Source: a virus
Length of the DNA stretch: 64,000 nt
IMG/VR virus record: IMGVR_UViG_3300031957_002643
Coordinates: 186,001-250,000 of that record
Direction: 5' to 3' (one strand)
Each line of letters opens with the position of its first letter. The first letter of the stretch is position 1. Position numbers and translations under genes: made by a program. The notes under the pieces were generated by a model that saw nothing but the letters and a program-made list of their open reading frames with translations, searched no databases and was not told the DNA's origin. This document shows, piece by piece, positions 17,098-24,506 of this stretch.

Positions 17098-18520
17098 GTG
17101 CTGGACGAGAGCGGACAGCCTTATCTCTCTTGTCTGCACCGTTACGGTCTACTGATTTTTCTGCATTGGAACCCGGTGCAGCTTTTGGGCTGTACACGGT
17201 CGCACCCTGATCACGCTTTTTGGATGGAGCCTTCATCTTATCAACTTTTGGCTTCTTTGGCTCGTGACGCTTGGTATCCTTGTATCCAAAGCCCGCATCC
17301 TTAAAGCCTTCTGGCATGTCATCAAACGACAATGCCTTGGAAAGAAGACTATCAGCGTTTTCAGCTACGATCTTTTTCGAACCAATGTATGCGTGGTTCA
17401 AACGGGCACGTGGTCCTAGTTCTGATGCAATCTCGTCCATTGCATTATGCATTGCAACGTCTTCGTTAATTGCACGAGTAACGACATCAATGATTTCGAC
17501 ACCATGTGGTGTTTTAACATTCATGGTGATTTCGAATGGTTCCATGTGTGCTTCGTAGATTTTCTTGAAATCTGAGTAAGCCTGCTTATACGCAGGTGCA
17601 ACACACTCTTTAATCCATTCCTTCTTTGAGCGATTGTGGAATGGGATATACTGACCTTCGAGTAGTTCCATGAGACGCTTGTAGGATTCTGCGATCTTGT
17701 CTTTGTGGATTTCGTCAACATCGAGGATTTTCGAGTGGATTGCTTCTAGAAGGGATGTGACGAATTTCTTGTCGCTGTATGATTCTCGTAGACCGACCTT
17801 AACATCAATCTGAATGTCTTGTCCAACATTGGCATAGTTTTCAGCCATTCTGGAAAGCATTGAAACGGATGCTGCCTCAAATACATGAGTTCTGGAACCG
17901 ACACGAACTGTCGTAGTTCCATTGATGACGCCTTCTTTGACGGGCTTCATTGAAGCCTTTACGGCCTTCATCTGGTGTGACTGACTACACTTAATGGTAT
18001 CACCTGTTGGAACAATACCATATTCAACATTTGGTTTCGATACATTGAATGTGATTTTCTTAACGGAATCTTGTGTCAGACCTTTAAGAACAGAGCCAAT
18101 CAGTTTGTTTGTGTTGGAGTCAGATGAAGCAGACCACTTAACTGGTTCCGCTTTTGAACGCTGTACCTTGTTTGCATCAAGAAATGCGCTCTTTGAATTC
18201 TTTACAGAAACCTTTAGATCAGGAGCCTTAACCTGACCGCCTTTTTTCTGCGAATTGGATGCAGGAATGCGCTTGCTAGAAGGCGCTGCTTCTGGACCAG
18301 AATTAGCAGATGGATTTCTATTCTTCATTTTGCCGGGAAGTGATGGCTTAGTTCTTTGGCGCTTCGACATTTTGTCATATGATGGGGTTGATAGTGAACC
18401 CGATGCTGATCCCTTGATTTTCACCGGAGCAGCTTGCTCAGATTCACGTGGGTATTTCGCTTGTGGCATATCTTCCATCAAAGCTTTTGAAATTTGATTA
18501 AGGCTTAACTTCTTAGTCAT
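17063..18520 (-). CDS. Late-expressed basic protein of unknown function, 485 aa
   Basis: Not recognised. The start at 18520 (MTKKLSLNQISKAL) has a good Shine-Dalgarno (GAGGAA), and a T4-type late promoter lies upstream. Residues about 20-130 and the last 60 are low-complexity, Lys/Ser/Pro-rich and probably disordered. The central ~250 residues appear folded, with a helical region (FVTSLLEAIHSKILDVDEIHKDKI...YKQAYSDFKKIYEAH). Late timing and basic tails suggest a virion-packaged or DNA-associated protein, but this is inference. Its 3' end overlaps the cREC gene. Confidence 0.7.
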   Translation of the reverse strand: MTKKLSLNQISKALMEDMPQAKYPRESEQAAPVKIKGSASGSLSTPSYDKMSKRQRTKPSLPGKMKNRNPSANSGPEAAPSSKRIPASNSQKKGGQVKAPDLKVSVKNSKSAFLDANKVQRSKAEPVKWSASSDSNTNKLIGSVLKGLTQDSVKKITFNVSKPNVEYGIVPTGDTIKCSQSHQMKAVKASMKPVKEGVINGTTTVRVGSRTHVFEAASVSMLSRMAENYANVGQDIQIDVKVGLRESYSDKKFVTSLLEAIHSKILDVDEIHKDKIAESYKRLMELLEGQYIPFHNRSKKEWIKECVAPAYKQAYSDFKKIYEAHMEPFEITMNVKTPHGVEIIDVVTRAINEDVAMHNAMDEIASELGPRARLNHAYIGSKKIVAENADSLLSKALSFDDMPEGFKDAGFGYKDTKRHEPKKPKVDKMKAPSKKRDQGATVYSPKAAPGSNAEKSVDRNGADKRDKAVRSRPAPKKDAGPRFPE

Positions 18521-18549
18521 GAAAATTCCTCGACATAACAATCCTATAG

Positions 18550-18557
18550 TATTTATA
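18550..18557 (-). promoter_or_regulatory. T4-type late promoter (TATAAATACTATA, minus strand)
   Basis: On the minus strand the sequence is TATAAATA followed by CTATA, an excellent match to the T4 late promoter TATAAATACTATT. Predicted +1 is 18544, giving a 24-nt leader with a Shine-Dalgarno before the ATG at 18520. Confidence 0.7.
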
Positions 18558-18573
18558 TGAAAGGGACAAAGTG

Positions 18574-19110
18574 ATGAGTAAAAAGATAATTCATTTGTCA
18601 GATCGTCATATAACTACGAATGGTGAAGTTGTTTTCACCTATGACGGGCTATTAAAACTCGCCAGAGATGGTAGAAACTTCCATGATTATTTAGTCGAAA
18701 AAGACAAGTATACTGATCTTTACAACAAGTACGGCTCAACACCTCTTTCATATTACGAAGAAGGAGAAAATGAAACATTTCCAAGTGTTGACTTATATCA
18801 ATGGAACACCCCCGAACCGTATTCTTCCATTGATCTAGAAGAATACTGTGCCGAACAGTTGGTTAATCACGATCTGACTAATGATCAATATCTGGAACGC
18901 CTGAGTATCGAATTGCAAGAATTCGAGGCACGCGGCATGGTCGAACTAACCCGACACCTGATTTACTTGAAGGACCATTTTGTTTCAAATGGTGTTGTTT
19001 GGGGGGTCGGCAGAGGATCAAGCTGTGCCAGCTTGGTATTGTATCTATTAGGAATCAATAAAATTGATCCTATTCTGTATGATATTCCGATGAATGAGTT
19101 TTTGAGATGA
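18574..19110 (+). CDS. DNA polymerase III alpha (DnaE)-like fragment, 178 aa
   Basis: The C-terminal 35 residues (GVVWGVGRGSSCASLVLYLLGINKIDPILYDIPMNEFLR) closely match the DnaE/PolC palm motif [29 protein letters not shown] of C-family polymerases. The protein stops just where DnaE continues into the catalytic PDxDxDF motif, so two essential metal-binding Asp residues are missing and it cannot polymerise. The upstream part contains a helix (EEYCAEQLVNHDL...LSIELQEFEARGMVELTRHLIYLKD) also resembling the DnaE segment preceding this motif. The ATG at 18574 is preferred to GTG at 18571; AAGGGA lies upstream. Overlaps the next gene by ATGA. Confidence 0.65.
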   Translation: MSKKIIHLSDRHITTNGEVVFTYDGLLKLARDGRNFHDYLVEKDKYTDLYNKYGSTPLSYYEEGENETFPSVDLYQWNTPEPYSSIDLEEYCAEQLVNHDLTNDQYLERLSIELQEFEARGMVELTRHLIYLKDHFVSNGVVWGVGRGSSCASLVLYLLGINKIDPILYDIPMNEFLR

Positions 19111-19769
19111 ATAGCTACGAAGTTGATGACAATGAAGTATTCCATGAAGTATTGAAATACTTGGAAGAAGAAATTTATGATGATAGAACAGGATTGTTTT
19201 ATAAAAGATCAGTAGAATTCTTCGAAACCTTGCTAAAACAATATCTTCAGATTAAATCTGGCAGTTGTAATGATGATCCTTTGTACGAACATATCAGAAA
19301 TCTATTAGAGAATGATCCGCCTTACACTATAAAAAATAGCATCGTCAAAAATGAGATAGCCACAGATTTGTATTGTGGAATGGAAGCGCTAAAGTCTGAT
19401 TTGAAGGAAGAGGCCGCAGAAGTGCCTATCTCATTCGTTGATGAAATAGAAATGGATATGTTTGATGCTGGGAGATTGAGAAGTCCTTCCAATTTCGTCC
19501 TCGAACCACAACAGACCGTGTTTTTAGATATGAAAATGAAGTTCGTGATCCCATCTGGATACGGATTATCGGTATTTTCGATTGACGATGATGTGATTAT
19601 TCACAATCCCCTATTCATGCCAGATCATGATGGTAAAATTCATCTCAAGTTCCTGATGTTTAATACTAAGCCCTCTACAATGATAAGTATATCTAAAGGT
19701 AGTCAAGTGGCTACCGCACGTCTTATCAAGCTTACAGAAATGACGAAGGTTGATATGGACTTAACTTAA
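19107..19769 (+). CDS. dUTPase-fold-like protein, probably catalytically degenerate, 220 aa
   Basis: The N-terminal ~115 residues are helical and unrecognised. The C-terminal half follows the dUTPase order: MFDAGRLRSP (for AGxD), FVLEPQQTVFLDMKMKFVIPSGYGLSVFS (for LxPG...TGxxIxIPxGY), then a position where PRSG should be but reads SIDD. HNPLFMPDHDGKIHLKFLMFN stands for the GxIDSDYxGxI...N strand, and ISKGSQVATARL for GxRIAQ. The key catalytic Asp/Tyr and the PRSG Ser are altered, so a non-enzymatic or diverged nucleotide-binding role is likely. It is translationally coupled to the DnaE-like fragment (ATGA). Distant similarity only. Confidence 0.5.
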   Translation: MNSYEVDDNEVFHEVLKYLEEEIYDDRTGLFYKRSVEFFETLLKQYLQIKSGSCNDDPLYEHIRNLLENDPPYTIKNSIVKNEIATDLYCGMEALKSDLKEEAAEVPISFVDEIEMDMFDAGRLRSPSNFVLEPQQTVFLDMKMKFVIPSGYGLSVFSIDDDVIIHNPLFMPDHDGKIHLKFLMFNTKPSTMISISKGSQVATARLIKLTEMTKVDMDLT

Positions 19770-19787
19770 TCATAAGAGGACATAATA

Positions 19788-20021
19788 ATGGCAAGGAGAG
19801 ATTGGTCATCAATCAAATCAGCCCATGCTTACATTTTACAATATTTGAGCGAGCATGAAACTGCGACCGAAAATTTATTAAATACACGTCACGATCCAGC
19901 GATTGTGAGTCAGTGTTTACAGCTTCTTGTGGAACGCGGAGTACTATTGTTGAAATTTGATGATAGGAAAACCGGAGTGGCGAGAAGAGTTTATACATTA
20001 GCTGAAGGAGTAAAAGTATAA
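19788..20021 (+). CDS. Small winged-helix-like hypothetical protein, 77 aa
   Basis: The start is supported by AGAGGA upstream. The sequence (AHAYILQYLSEHETATENLLNTRHDPAIVSQCLQLLVERGVLLLKFDDRKTGVARRVYTLAEG) has the helix-turn-helix plus beta-wing order typical of small winged-helix domains, where the last two strands form the wing. DNA or RNA binding is plausible but no specific family is identified. The stop overlaps the next ATG (TAATG). Confidence 0.6.
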   Translation: MARRDWSSIKSAHAYILQYLSEHETATENLLNTRHDPAIVSQCLQLLVERGVLLLKFDDRKTGVARRVYTLAEGVKV

Positions 20022-20275
20022 TGGCTATTAGAAGTGCAAAAGGCAAAATGGTAGATTTCGATGATCTAAAAGCACGCGCAAACGCTCGTGCTCAACAAGA
20101 TGAGCAGGCAAATGAAAGTGCAGGACTATCGCGCCCAAGTGACACCTTCATTCCACCACAAGGAAATGCTACAGCGAGACCGGCAGTCAAAAAGCCCGTT
20201 CAAAAAGCCAAAGCAAAGAAATCCGAGAGCGATGTTGCTTCAGAAATCTTGGACGAACTGAAAACAAAAGATTGA
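20021..20275 (+). CDS. Hypothetical protein, 84 aa, basic disordered linker
   Basis: Function not recognised. A short helix (FDDLKARANARAQQDEQANE) is followed by a Pro/Ala/Lys-rich linker (VKKPVQKAKAKKSES) and a terminal helix (DVASEILDELKTKD). No catalytic motif. The stop codon TGA (20273-20275) lies inside the -35 box of the promoter for the next gene. Confidence 0.6.
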   Translation: MAIRSAKGKMVDFDDLKARANARAQQDEQANESAGLSRPSDTFIPPQGNATARPAVKKPVQKAKAKKSESDVASEILDELKTKD

Positions 20276-20299
20276 CAGACTAACTATCTGTGATATCAT
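20272..20299 (+). promoter_or_regulatory. Sigma70-like leaderless promoter for PPP phosphatase gene
   Basis: TTGACA (20272-20277), 16-nt spacer, TATCAT (20294-20299); predicted +1 is 20306, the A of the next ATG. A short dyad ATCATA/TATGAT (20295-20300 and 20305-20310) overlaps the -10 and the start codon. Confidence 0.6.
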
Positions 20300-20305
20300 A
20301 ACAAT

Positions 20306-21133
20306 ATGATTTATTATGCCATCGGTGACATACATGGAATGTATGATCATCTTCAATCAATGTTGTCTAGAATCAAACTTCATCACGGGCGTGAGTATCC
20401 GAATGAAGAATATCAAATTGTGCTTCTCGGAGACTATGTTGACCGGGGGGCACAATCAAAACAAGTCATTGATTATCTGATTGAACATCAGGAGAAAGAC
20501 AATCTCATCGTTCTGCCCGGAAATCATGAGCAAATGATGCTTGGTATGATTGAAGAATATGATGATGGTAGTTTTGAAAAATATATGATCTGGTGGGCTA
20601 GAAATGGTGGCTTTCGGACCCTTCAGTCATATTTCCCAGAAGATCACCCATCAAGAACGCCCGCCAACTGGATGAGCAGACAAAATTGTCGTGATTGGTC
20701 CGATGAGTGGAAGAACAAGTTCCCAGAACATCACAAATTCTTGGAAACCGTCTTGTTTGGTGGGTATTCGCCAAACAAGACGGTGTATTTTCTAGATTAT
20801 GAAGATCGCATCATGTTTGTACATGCTGGTGTTATTCCGGCCAAAGAACTCAGCCAGCACAATGGGCAAGAATTGCTTTGGTCTCGGGACGCCAGCTTCT
20901 TGACAGATTCAGTAAAATGGATCGAAGAAACCGTAGACATGGTTGTCCATGGTCATACGCCGATGGTGGAGACCGCACGATTTGGCGCTCATCGTTCTGG
21001 TCTCGATGCTGGTGTGTTCTCGACTGGTGAATTGTGCTGTGGTGTGTTTGTAGACGGGGAGCGGGTGGACACTCTGTATGTAGAAGGCCCACCCGCGAAT
21101 TATCATCCGCCGTCAGAGTTTACGAGATACTAA
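20306..21133 (+). CDS. Serine/threonine-type PPP phosphatase, 275 aa
   Basis: Carries the PPP metallophosphatase signatures in order: GDIHG (residues 7-11), GDYVDRG (about 46-52), GNHE (about 76-79) and VHGHTP near residue 220, together binding two metal ions. The family includes lambda-type protein phosphatases and diadenosine tetraphosphatases, so the substrate (phosphoprotein, nucleotide or RNA end) is not decided by sequence. No Shine-Dalgarno is present; the promoter places +1 at the ATG. A perfect 14-bp hairpin lies within the gene (20747-20784). The 3' end overlaps the convergent hsp20 gene by 14 bp. Confidence 0.85.
   Translation: MIYYAIGDIHGMYDHLQSMLSRIKLHHGREYPNEEYQIVLLGDYVDRGAQSKQVIDYLIEHQEKDNLIVLPGNHEQMMLGMIEEYDDGSFEKYMIWWARNGGFRTLQSYFPEDHPSRTPANWMSRQNCRDWSDEWKNKFPEHHKFLETVLFGGYSPNKTVYFLDYEDRIMFVHAGVIPAKELSQHNGQELLWSRDASFLTDSVKWIEETVDMVVHGHTPMVETARFGAHRSGLDAGVFSTGELCCGVFVDGERVDTLYVEGPPANYHPPSEFTRY
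20747..20784. repeat. Perfect 14-bp inverted repeat within coding sequence
   Basis: ACCGTCTTGTTTGG (20747-20760) and CCAAACAAGACGGT (20771-20784) are exact reverse complements with a 10-nt loop, inside the PPP phosphatase gene. The arms encode TVLFG and PNKTV, so the repeat is not forced by an obvious peptide repeat. Confidence 0.75.
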
Positions 21134-21527
21134 TCTTCTTGGCTGAAGATTTAGGCTCTACTCGCTCAAGACTAATGGTAAGAATACCATTTTCGAAAGT
21201 CGCGGCCGCGACAACGATATCATTCATGAGTCGGAATACACTCTTGAACGATCTGTTTGCAATGCCTTGATGAATATATTCATCGGAAGACACGCCATCA
21301 TCTGTTGACGCCTTTTCGATGACCAACAGTCCCTTATCTTCGGTAATGTTGATATCATCCTGATCATATCCAGCTAGAGCCATTTCAATGGAATAATTGG
21401 TATCGTTGTGTCTGATCAGGTTGTAAGGTGGGAAATTTGGGCTTTTACCGTAAGGGAAACCCGTGATGTTGTTGTCGAAACCAATAAAATGCTTCAACAG
21501 TTCATCAGTAGTAAGTGATCTTGTCAT
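21120..21527 (-). CDS. Small heat shock protein (Hsp20 family), 135 aa
   Basis: Matches the IbpA-like alpha-crystallin domain: PPYNLIRHNDTNYSIEMALAGYDQDDINITEDKGLLVIE in the centre and FKSVFRLMNDIVVAAATFENGILTISLERVEP at the end, with a short N-terminal arm. Such proteins hold unfolding proteins in solution. The start at 21527 has a clear AAAGGAG site, and a T4-type late promoter lies 57 nt upstream, suggesting a role late in infection such as virion protein folding. The long upstream in-frame extension overlaps the clamp-loader gene and is not real. Confidence 0.85.
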   Translation of the reverse strand: MTRSLTTDELLKHFIGFDNNITGFPYGKSPNFPPYNLIRHNDTNYSIEMALAGYDQDDINITEDKGLLVIEKASTDDGVSSDEYIHQGIANRSFKSVFRLMNDIVVAAATFENGILTISLERVEPKSSAKKISIS

Positions 21528-21589
21528 GTTTATAATTCTCCTTTGAGCAATTATCACCAGAACGCCTTCAGTAAGCGCGTCCCATGTCA

Positions 21590-21597
21590 TATTTATA
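21590..21597 (-). promoter_or_regulatory. T4-type late promoter for hsp20 (TATAAATA)
   Basis: Exact TATAAATA on the minus strand followed by TGACA; predicted +1 is 21584, leaving a 57-nt leader to the Hsp20 ATG. Confidence 0.6.
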
Positions 21598-21627
21598 GGG
21601 TGAGACGCACGAATACTAGAGGAACCT

Positions 21628-21978
21628 ATGAATAATTTTCCAGTAGAACCAGTAAGCAATTGGATCGCTGTCGATCTAATAGATACAGGCGCTAAAGTAC
21701 TACAAAGTGGGATCATCATCCAAGATGATGACATGAAAAAGCATGGCATCAGACCACGCTGGGCGAAAGTTATTGCCGTTGGGCCAGATGTCCACAAAGA
21801 GGGAGACATCAATCCGGGCAATTTTCTTTTGTTGGAGCATTTGGGATGGACCCGTGCTATTGATGTTGATATGGACGGTGAAGACACCAAGGTATATTGG
21901 ACCATTCCCGAAAAAGTGGTTCTGATCTCGGATGAGACGGATGAAAAGAAACTTCCTCTAGTAACGGCAGAGCAATGA
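21628..21978 (+). CDS. GroES-like co-chaperonin (T4 gp31-type), 116 aa
   Basis: Follows the GroES/gp31 plan: WIAVDLIDTGAKVLQSGIIIQDD with the SGIII segment at the mobile-loop end, then RPRWAKVIAVGPDVHKEGDINPGNFLLLEHLGWTRAIDVD, and a final PEKVVLIS strand. Phage co-chaperonins of this type replace host GroES on GroEL, usually to fold the capsid protein. SD AGAGGA precedes the ATG. The 3' end overlaps the clamp loader gene by 4 nt (ATGA). Confidence 0.75.
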   Translation: MNNFPVEPVSNWIAVDLIDTGAKVLQSGIIIQDDDMKKHGIRPRWAKVIAVGPDVHKEGDINPGNFLLLEHLGWTRAIDVDMDGEDTKVYWTIPEKVVLISDETDEKKLPLVTAEQ

Positions 21979-22892
21979 TTCCTGATCTTTGGGTAGACAA
22001 ATACAAACCTATGACGATTGACGATTATGTCTTTCAGAATGAAGAAGATCGTCAACGTATCAAGGAATGGATCAAACAGGGTTGGACCGATAACCTGATC
22101 CTTGCTGGTCCTCCCGGCACAGGAAAAACCTCTCTCATTCGTGTAGTGCTGAATGAGATTGGTGTTGATCATGATGACTTCTTAAAAATCAACGCCGCTC
22201 GTGCCGGTACTGTTGATACCATCAAAGGCACAATCACAGACTTCATTCAAACAGGCGGATGGTCTTCCCTGTATCGTTATATCGTATTGAATGAGGCTGA
22301 CGGTATGACGGCAGTTGCACAGCCGATGTTGAATGACGACATGGAAGAGTATTCGGATACTATTCGATGGATGCTCACGACAAACAAGCTGCACAAAATC
22401 ATTAATCCCGTTCAAGATAGATGCACAGTAATCAAAATCGATGCTCCTGATCAGGAACAATTGATCAATCGTATGCTCTTCATTTTGGAGCAAGAGAAGA
22501 TACCAGTGGATGATGATTCACTGGCTATTGTGGCGGACATCATCGATAACAATTATCCGTCTGTCCGAAAATGCGTTCGTGCCCTACAAAATTCTGTGGT
22601 CAATGGTCGTTTGCAATTGATCAAGCAGGAGGTTGTTGACGAAACATGGAAGCATGAGATTGTTGATGCGTTCAAATCCAATGATCTTCAATACGCCCGA
22701 AACATGATCCGTCAAAACATGACTCGTGATGATATCGAAGGCTATATCGTGTGGCTCGCAAATCATCTAGAGTTGTTTGATAATCAACTGATGGCTCTCG
22801 GTAAACTGAGAGAAGCACTAATTGCTAATCCTACAGTAGCAGACCCGGAAATCAATCTTTCTGCAACTTTGGGATTAATTACACAAGGATAA
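21975..22892 (+). CDS. 44: Clamp loader large subunit (T4 gp44-like), 305 aa
   Basis: AAA+ ATPase beginning LWVDKYKPMTIDDYV, the standard gp44/RFC start. Walker A is GPPGTGKTS (about residues 45-53), a degenerate Walker B is YIVLNEAD (about 103-110), and the SRC-type arginine-finger position reads PVQDRCTVI (about 145-153). The C-terminal third is the helical collar domain. It opens the ring clamp (gene at 37518) onto primed DNA for the family B polymerase (32523-35234). No small subunit (gp62) is apparent next to it, unlike the T4 arrangement; the next gene is not recognisably gp62. Confidence 0.9.
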   Translation: MIPDLWVDKYKPMTIDDYVFQNEEDRQRIKEWIKQGWTDNLILAGPPGTGKTSLIRVVLNEIGVDHDDFLKINAARAGTVDTIKGTITDFIQTGGWSSLYRYIVLNEADGMTAVAQPMLNDDMEEYSDTIRWMLTTNKLHKIINPVQDRCTVIKIDAPDQEQLINRMLFILEQEKIPVDDDSLAIVADIIDNNYPSVRKCVRALQNSVVNGRLQLIKQEVVDETWKHEIVDAFKSNDLQYARNMIRQNMTRDDIEGYIVWLANHLELFDNQLMALGKLREALIANPTVADPEINLSATLGLITQG

Positions 22893-22897
22893 CAACC

Positions 22898-23320
22898 ATG
22901 CATAAAAATACCACAACATATGTGTCTTACCTTTATCCCGGTTCATTCTTTCCAGAAACCCAAACCGAACAGGTCGAACGAAGAGAACCAGAAGAGCTAA
23001 TCAAGAACATGAAAAATGGATGCTACGCATTCTTTTATCATGATCGTACTACGGTTGTTGATGACGAGGGGAACGAGTTCGTAGGAGAAACAGAGAACCG
23101 CTCAAAGAGATACGTGTTTGTGGATAGCATCTATAACACTGATGACATTAAGAAAATGAATACATCTGGTCGGCACGACATTCTATTAGGAAATATGAAG
23201 TCTAATGGTTGGGATAAGGTAGTCAAAACCAATCAAGGAAATTTCCAACCGTTTGATAGTACTGAAGAATACATAATGATGGAGAAGGTATCGTTTATTA
23301 GACCGGGATTGTATGGGTAA
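22898..23320 (+). CDS. Hypothetical protein, 140 aa
   Basis: Function not recognised. Follows the clamp loader by 5 nt with AAGGATAACAACC ahead of the ATG. Soluble, mixed alpha/beta, ending FIRPGLYG; conserved-looking core YAFFYHDRTTVVDDEGNEFVGETENRSKRYVFV. It occupies the position where the clamp-loader small subunit lies in T4 but shows no visible resemblance to it. Confidence 0.6.
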   Translation: MHKNTTTYVSYLYPGSFFPETQTEQVERREPEELIKNMKNGCYAFFYHDRTTVVDDEGNEFVGETENRSKRYVFVDSIYNTDDIKKMNTSGRHDILLGNMKSNGWDKVVKTNQGNFQPFDSTEEYIMMEKVSFIRPGLYG

Positions 23321-23367
23321 AGAGAATACTAATACCTACTAAGTATATGGATACGGAGAATATTGAT

Positions 23368-23634
23368 ATGTCAAAATCAACAATTAACAATAGTTTGTAT
23401 GATGGTTTAACACCCTCGGAAGCTTTGAGAAAGTTGAATAGAAGATATATTAGAAAAGAAGAGTGTAAAGATATGCTTGATAAAGTGGCTGAGTATATCG
23501 AAGAATTGGAATCTCGTTCTATCGGAAATGATACTGATCACAAGATTGATCGTCTTACTAAAACGATTACTTCTGTATCTTCCCAACTGGAAGATATCGA
23601 ACTTACCTTAGAAAATCTTCAAGAAGCAAGCTAA
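23368..23634 (+). CDS. Hypothetical coiled-coil protein, 88 aa
   Basis: The ATG at 23368 is preferred over 23347 because GGAG sits upstream at the right spacing. The first half (GLTPSEALRKLNRRYIRKEECKDMLDKVAEYIEELESR) and second half (DRLTKTITSVSSQLEDIELTLENLQEAS) are helical, the latter with heptad hydrophobics suggesting a coiled coil. No function is assignable. Confidence 0.55.
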   Translation: MSKSTINNSLYDGLTPSEALRKLNRRYIRKEECKDMLDKVAEYIEELESRSIGNDTDHKIDRLTKTITSVSSQLEDIELTLENLQEAS

Positions 23635-23660
23635 TATTCCTATTACTGATTTGACATATT

Positions 23661-23668
23661 GTTAAATA
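23661..23668 (+). promoter_or_regulatory. Candidate late-type promoter with +1 on a GTG codon (GTTAAATA)
   Basis: GTTAAATA places predicted +1 at 23674, the G of an in-frame GTG for the PhoH gene. Match to the late box is 6 of 8. TTGACA is also present at 23651-23656 but without a good -10 at 17 nt. Confidence 0.35.
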
Positions 23669-23673
23669 AATTT

Positions 23674-24453
23674 GTGAGCAGAAAAGTCGTAAACCTCTAT
23701 CGCGGCAAAAAACAATCCTTCACCTCTCCCCTGAAGGACGCTCACAAAATTGACTCTCAGAAAATAAGGAAATCCGATATGTCAAAGAAAAAAGCCGCTC
23801 GTGCTTTGCGCGAGGACACGTCGCTATGCGTCATTACCCCAAGAACCCGCAGTCAGAAGAAATTCATGGACTCAATTAATGAGAACAAGATCACATTCGG
23901 TACAGGCTCAGCAGGTTCAGGTAAAACATATATTGCGGCGATGATGGCGGCGGATGCATTACAACGCGGGTTGTGTCGCAAGATTATTGTCTGCCGACCA
24001 ATTATTGAAGCTGGTGGTGAAAAGCTTGGTTTCCTTCCGGGCGATCTGGAAGAAAAGTGTGAGCCATACTTGAAGCCGCTCTTTGATGTGTTTGAATTAT
24101 ATTGGTATAAATCAAACGGTCACTTTAGGAATTTGATGAACAGTGGTCGAATTGAAATCTGCCCACTTGCTTACATGCGTGGGCGTAACTTTGAAGACGT
24201 GTGGATTCTATGTGACGAAGCACAGAACATGAACGCCAATATGATGAAAATGCTTCTAACTCGTATCTCTACGGGTTCAAAGCTCATCATTACAGGTGAC
24301 CCAAGGCAACGTGACCGCGCAGATGCCGATGGCTTTGAGATGGCAACGAACAGGTTGGACGATTGTCCAGAAATCGGGTTCGTGAAATTCCATCACGAAG
24401 ACGTACAGCGAGAAGAAGTCGTTAAAAACATTCTTGATCGCTGGGAAGATTAA
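23674..24453 (+). CDS. phoH: PhoH-family ATPase
   Basis: The C-terminal ~215 residues are a complete PhoH P-loop domain: KKFMDSI, GSAGSGKTYIAA (Walker A), CRPIIEAGGEKLGFLPGDLEEK (the family's characteristic R-P-x-V-x-x-G-E-x-L-G-x-L-P-G), AYMRGRNFEDVWILCDEAQNM (Walker B) and ITGDPRQRD. PhoH is very common in T4-like phages and is linked to RNA-associated ATPase activity, although its phage role is unproven. Two starts are possible: GTG at 23674, which coincides with a predicted +1 and gives a 35-residue basic extension, or ATG at 23779 with AAGGA upstream (224 aa). I extend to GTG but the choice is uncertain. A strong terminator follows. Confidence 0.85.
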   Translation: MSRKVVNLYRGKKQSFTSPLKDAHKIDSQKIRKSDMSKKKAARALREDTSLCVITPRTRSQKKFMDSINENKITFGTGSAGSGKTYIAAMMAADALQRGLCRKIIVCRPIIEAGGEKLGFLPGDLEEKCEPYLKPLFDVFELYWYKSNGHFRNLMNSGRIEICPLAYMRGRNFEDVWILCDEAQNMNANMMKMLLTRISTGSKLIITGDPRQRDRADADGFEMATNRLDDCPEIGFVKFHHEDVQREEVVKNILDRWED

Positions 24454-24459
24454 GAGATT

Positions 24460-24492
24460 ATGGGCCGGGTGTTTCTCATCCGGCCCATTTTA
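24460..24492 (+). terminator. Rho-independent terminator after phoH
   Basis: ATGGGCCGG (24460-24468) pairs with CCGGCCCAT (24480-24488) around an 11-nt loop, followed by TTTTAC. The stem is GC-rich and directly follows the PhoH stop codon. Confidence 0.9.
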
Positions 24493-24493
24493 C

Positions 24494-24501
24494 TATAAAT
24501 A
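24494..24501 (+). promoter_or_regulatory. Consensus T4-type late promoter, leaderless
   Basis: Exact TATAAATA, followed by TCTTC; predicted +1 is 24507, exactly the A of the next ATG. It follows the terminator immediately, so a new late transcription unit starts here. Confidence 0.7.
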
Positions 24502-24506
24502 TCTTC

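Noticed and set aside
18574-19110. Frameshifted full-length DnaE polymerase
   Set aside because: No further DnaE motifs occur downstream in any frame; the next ORF is a different protein coupled by ATGA, so it is a true short gene rather than a sequencing error.
21528-22172. Long minus-strand extension making a 350-residue ORF with Hsp20 at its end
   Set aside because: It runs antisense to the GroES-like and clamp loader genes, which are clearly real; the Hsp20 domain begins at 21527 with its own Shine-Dalgarno and late promoter.
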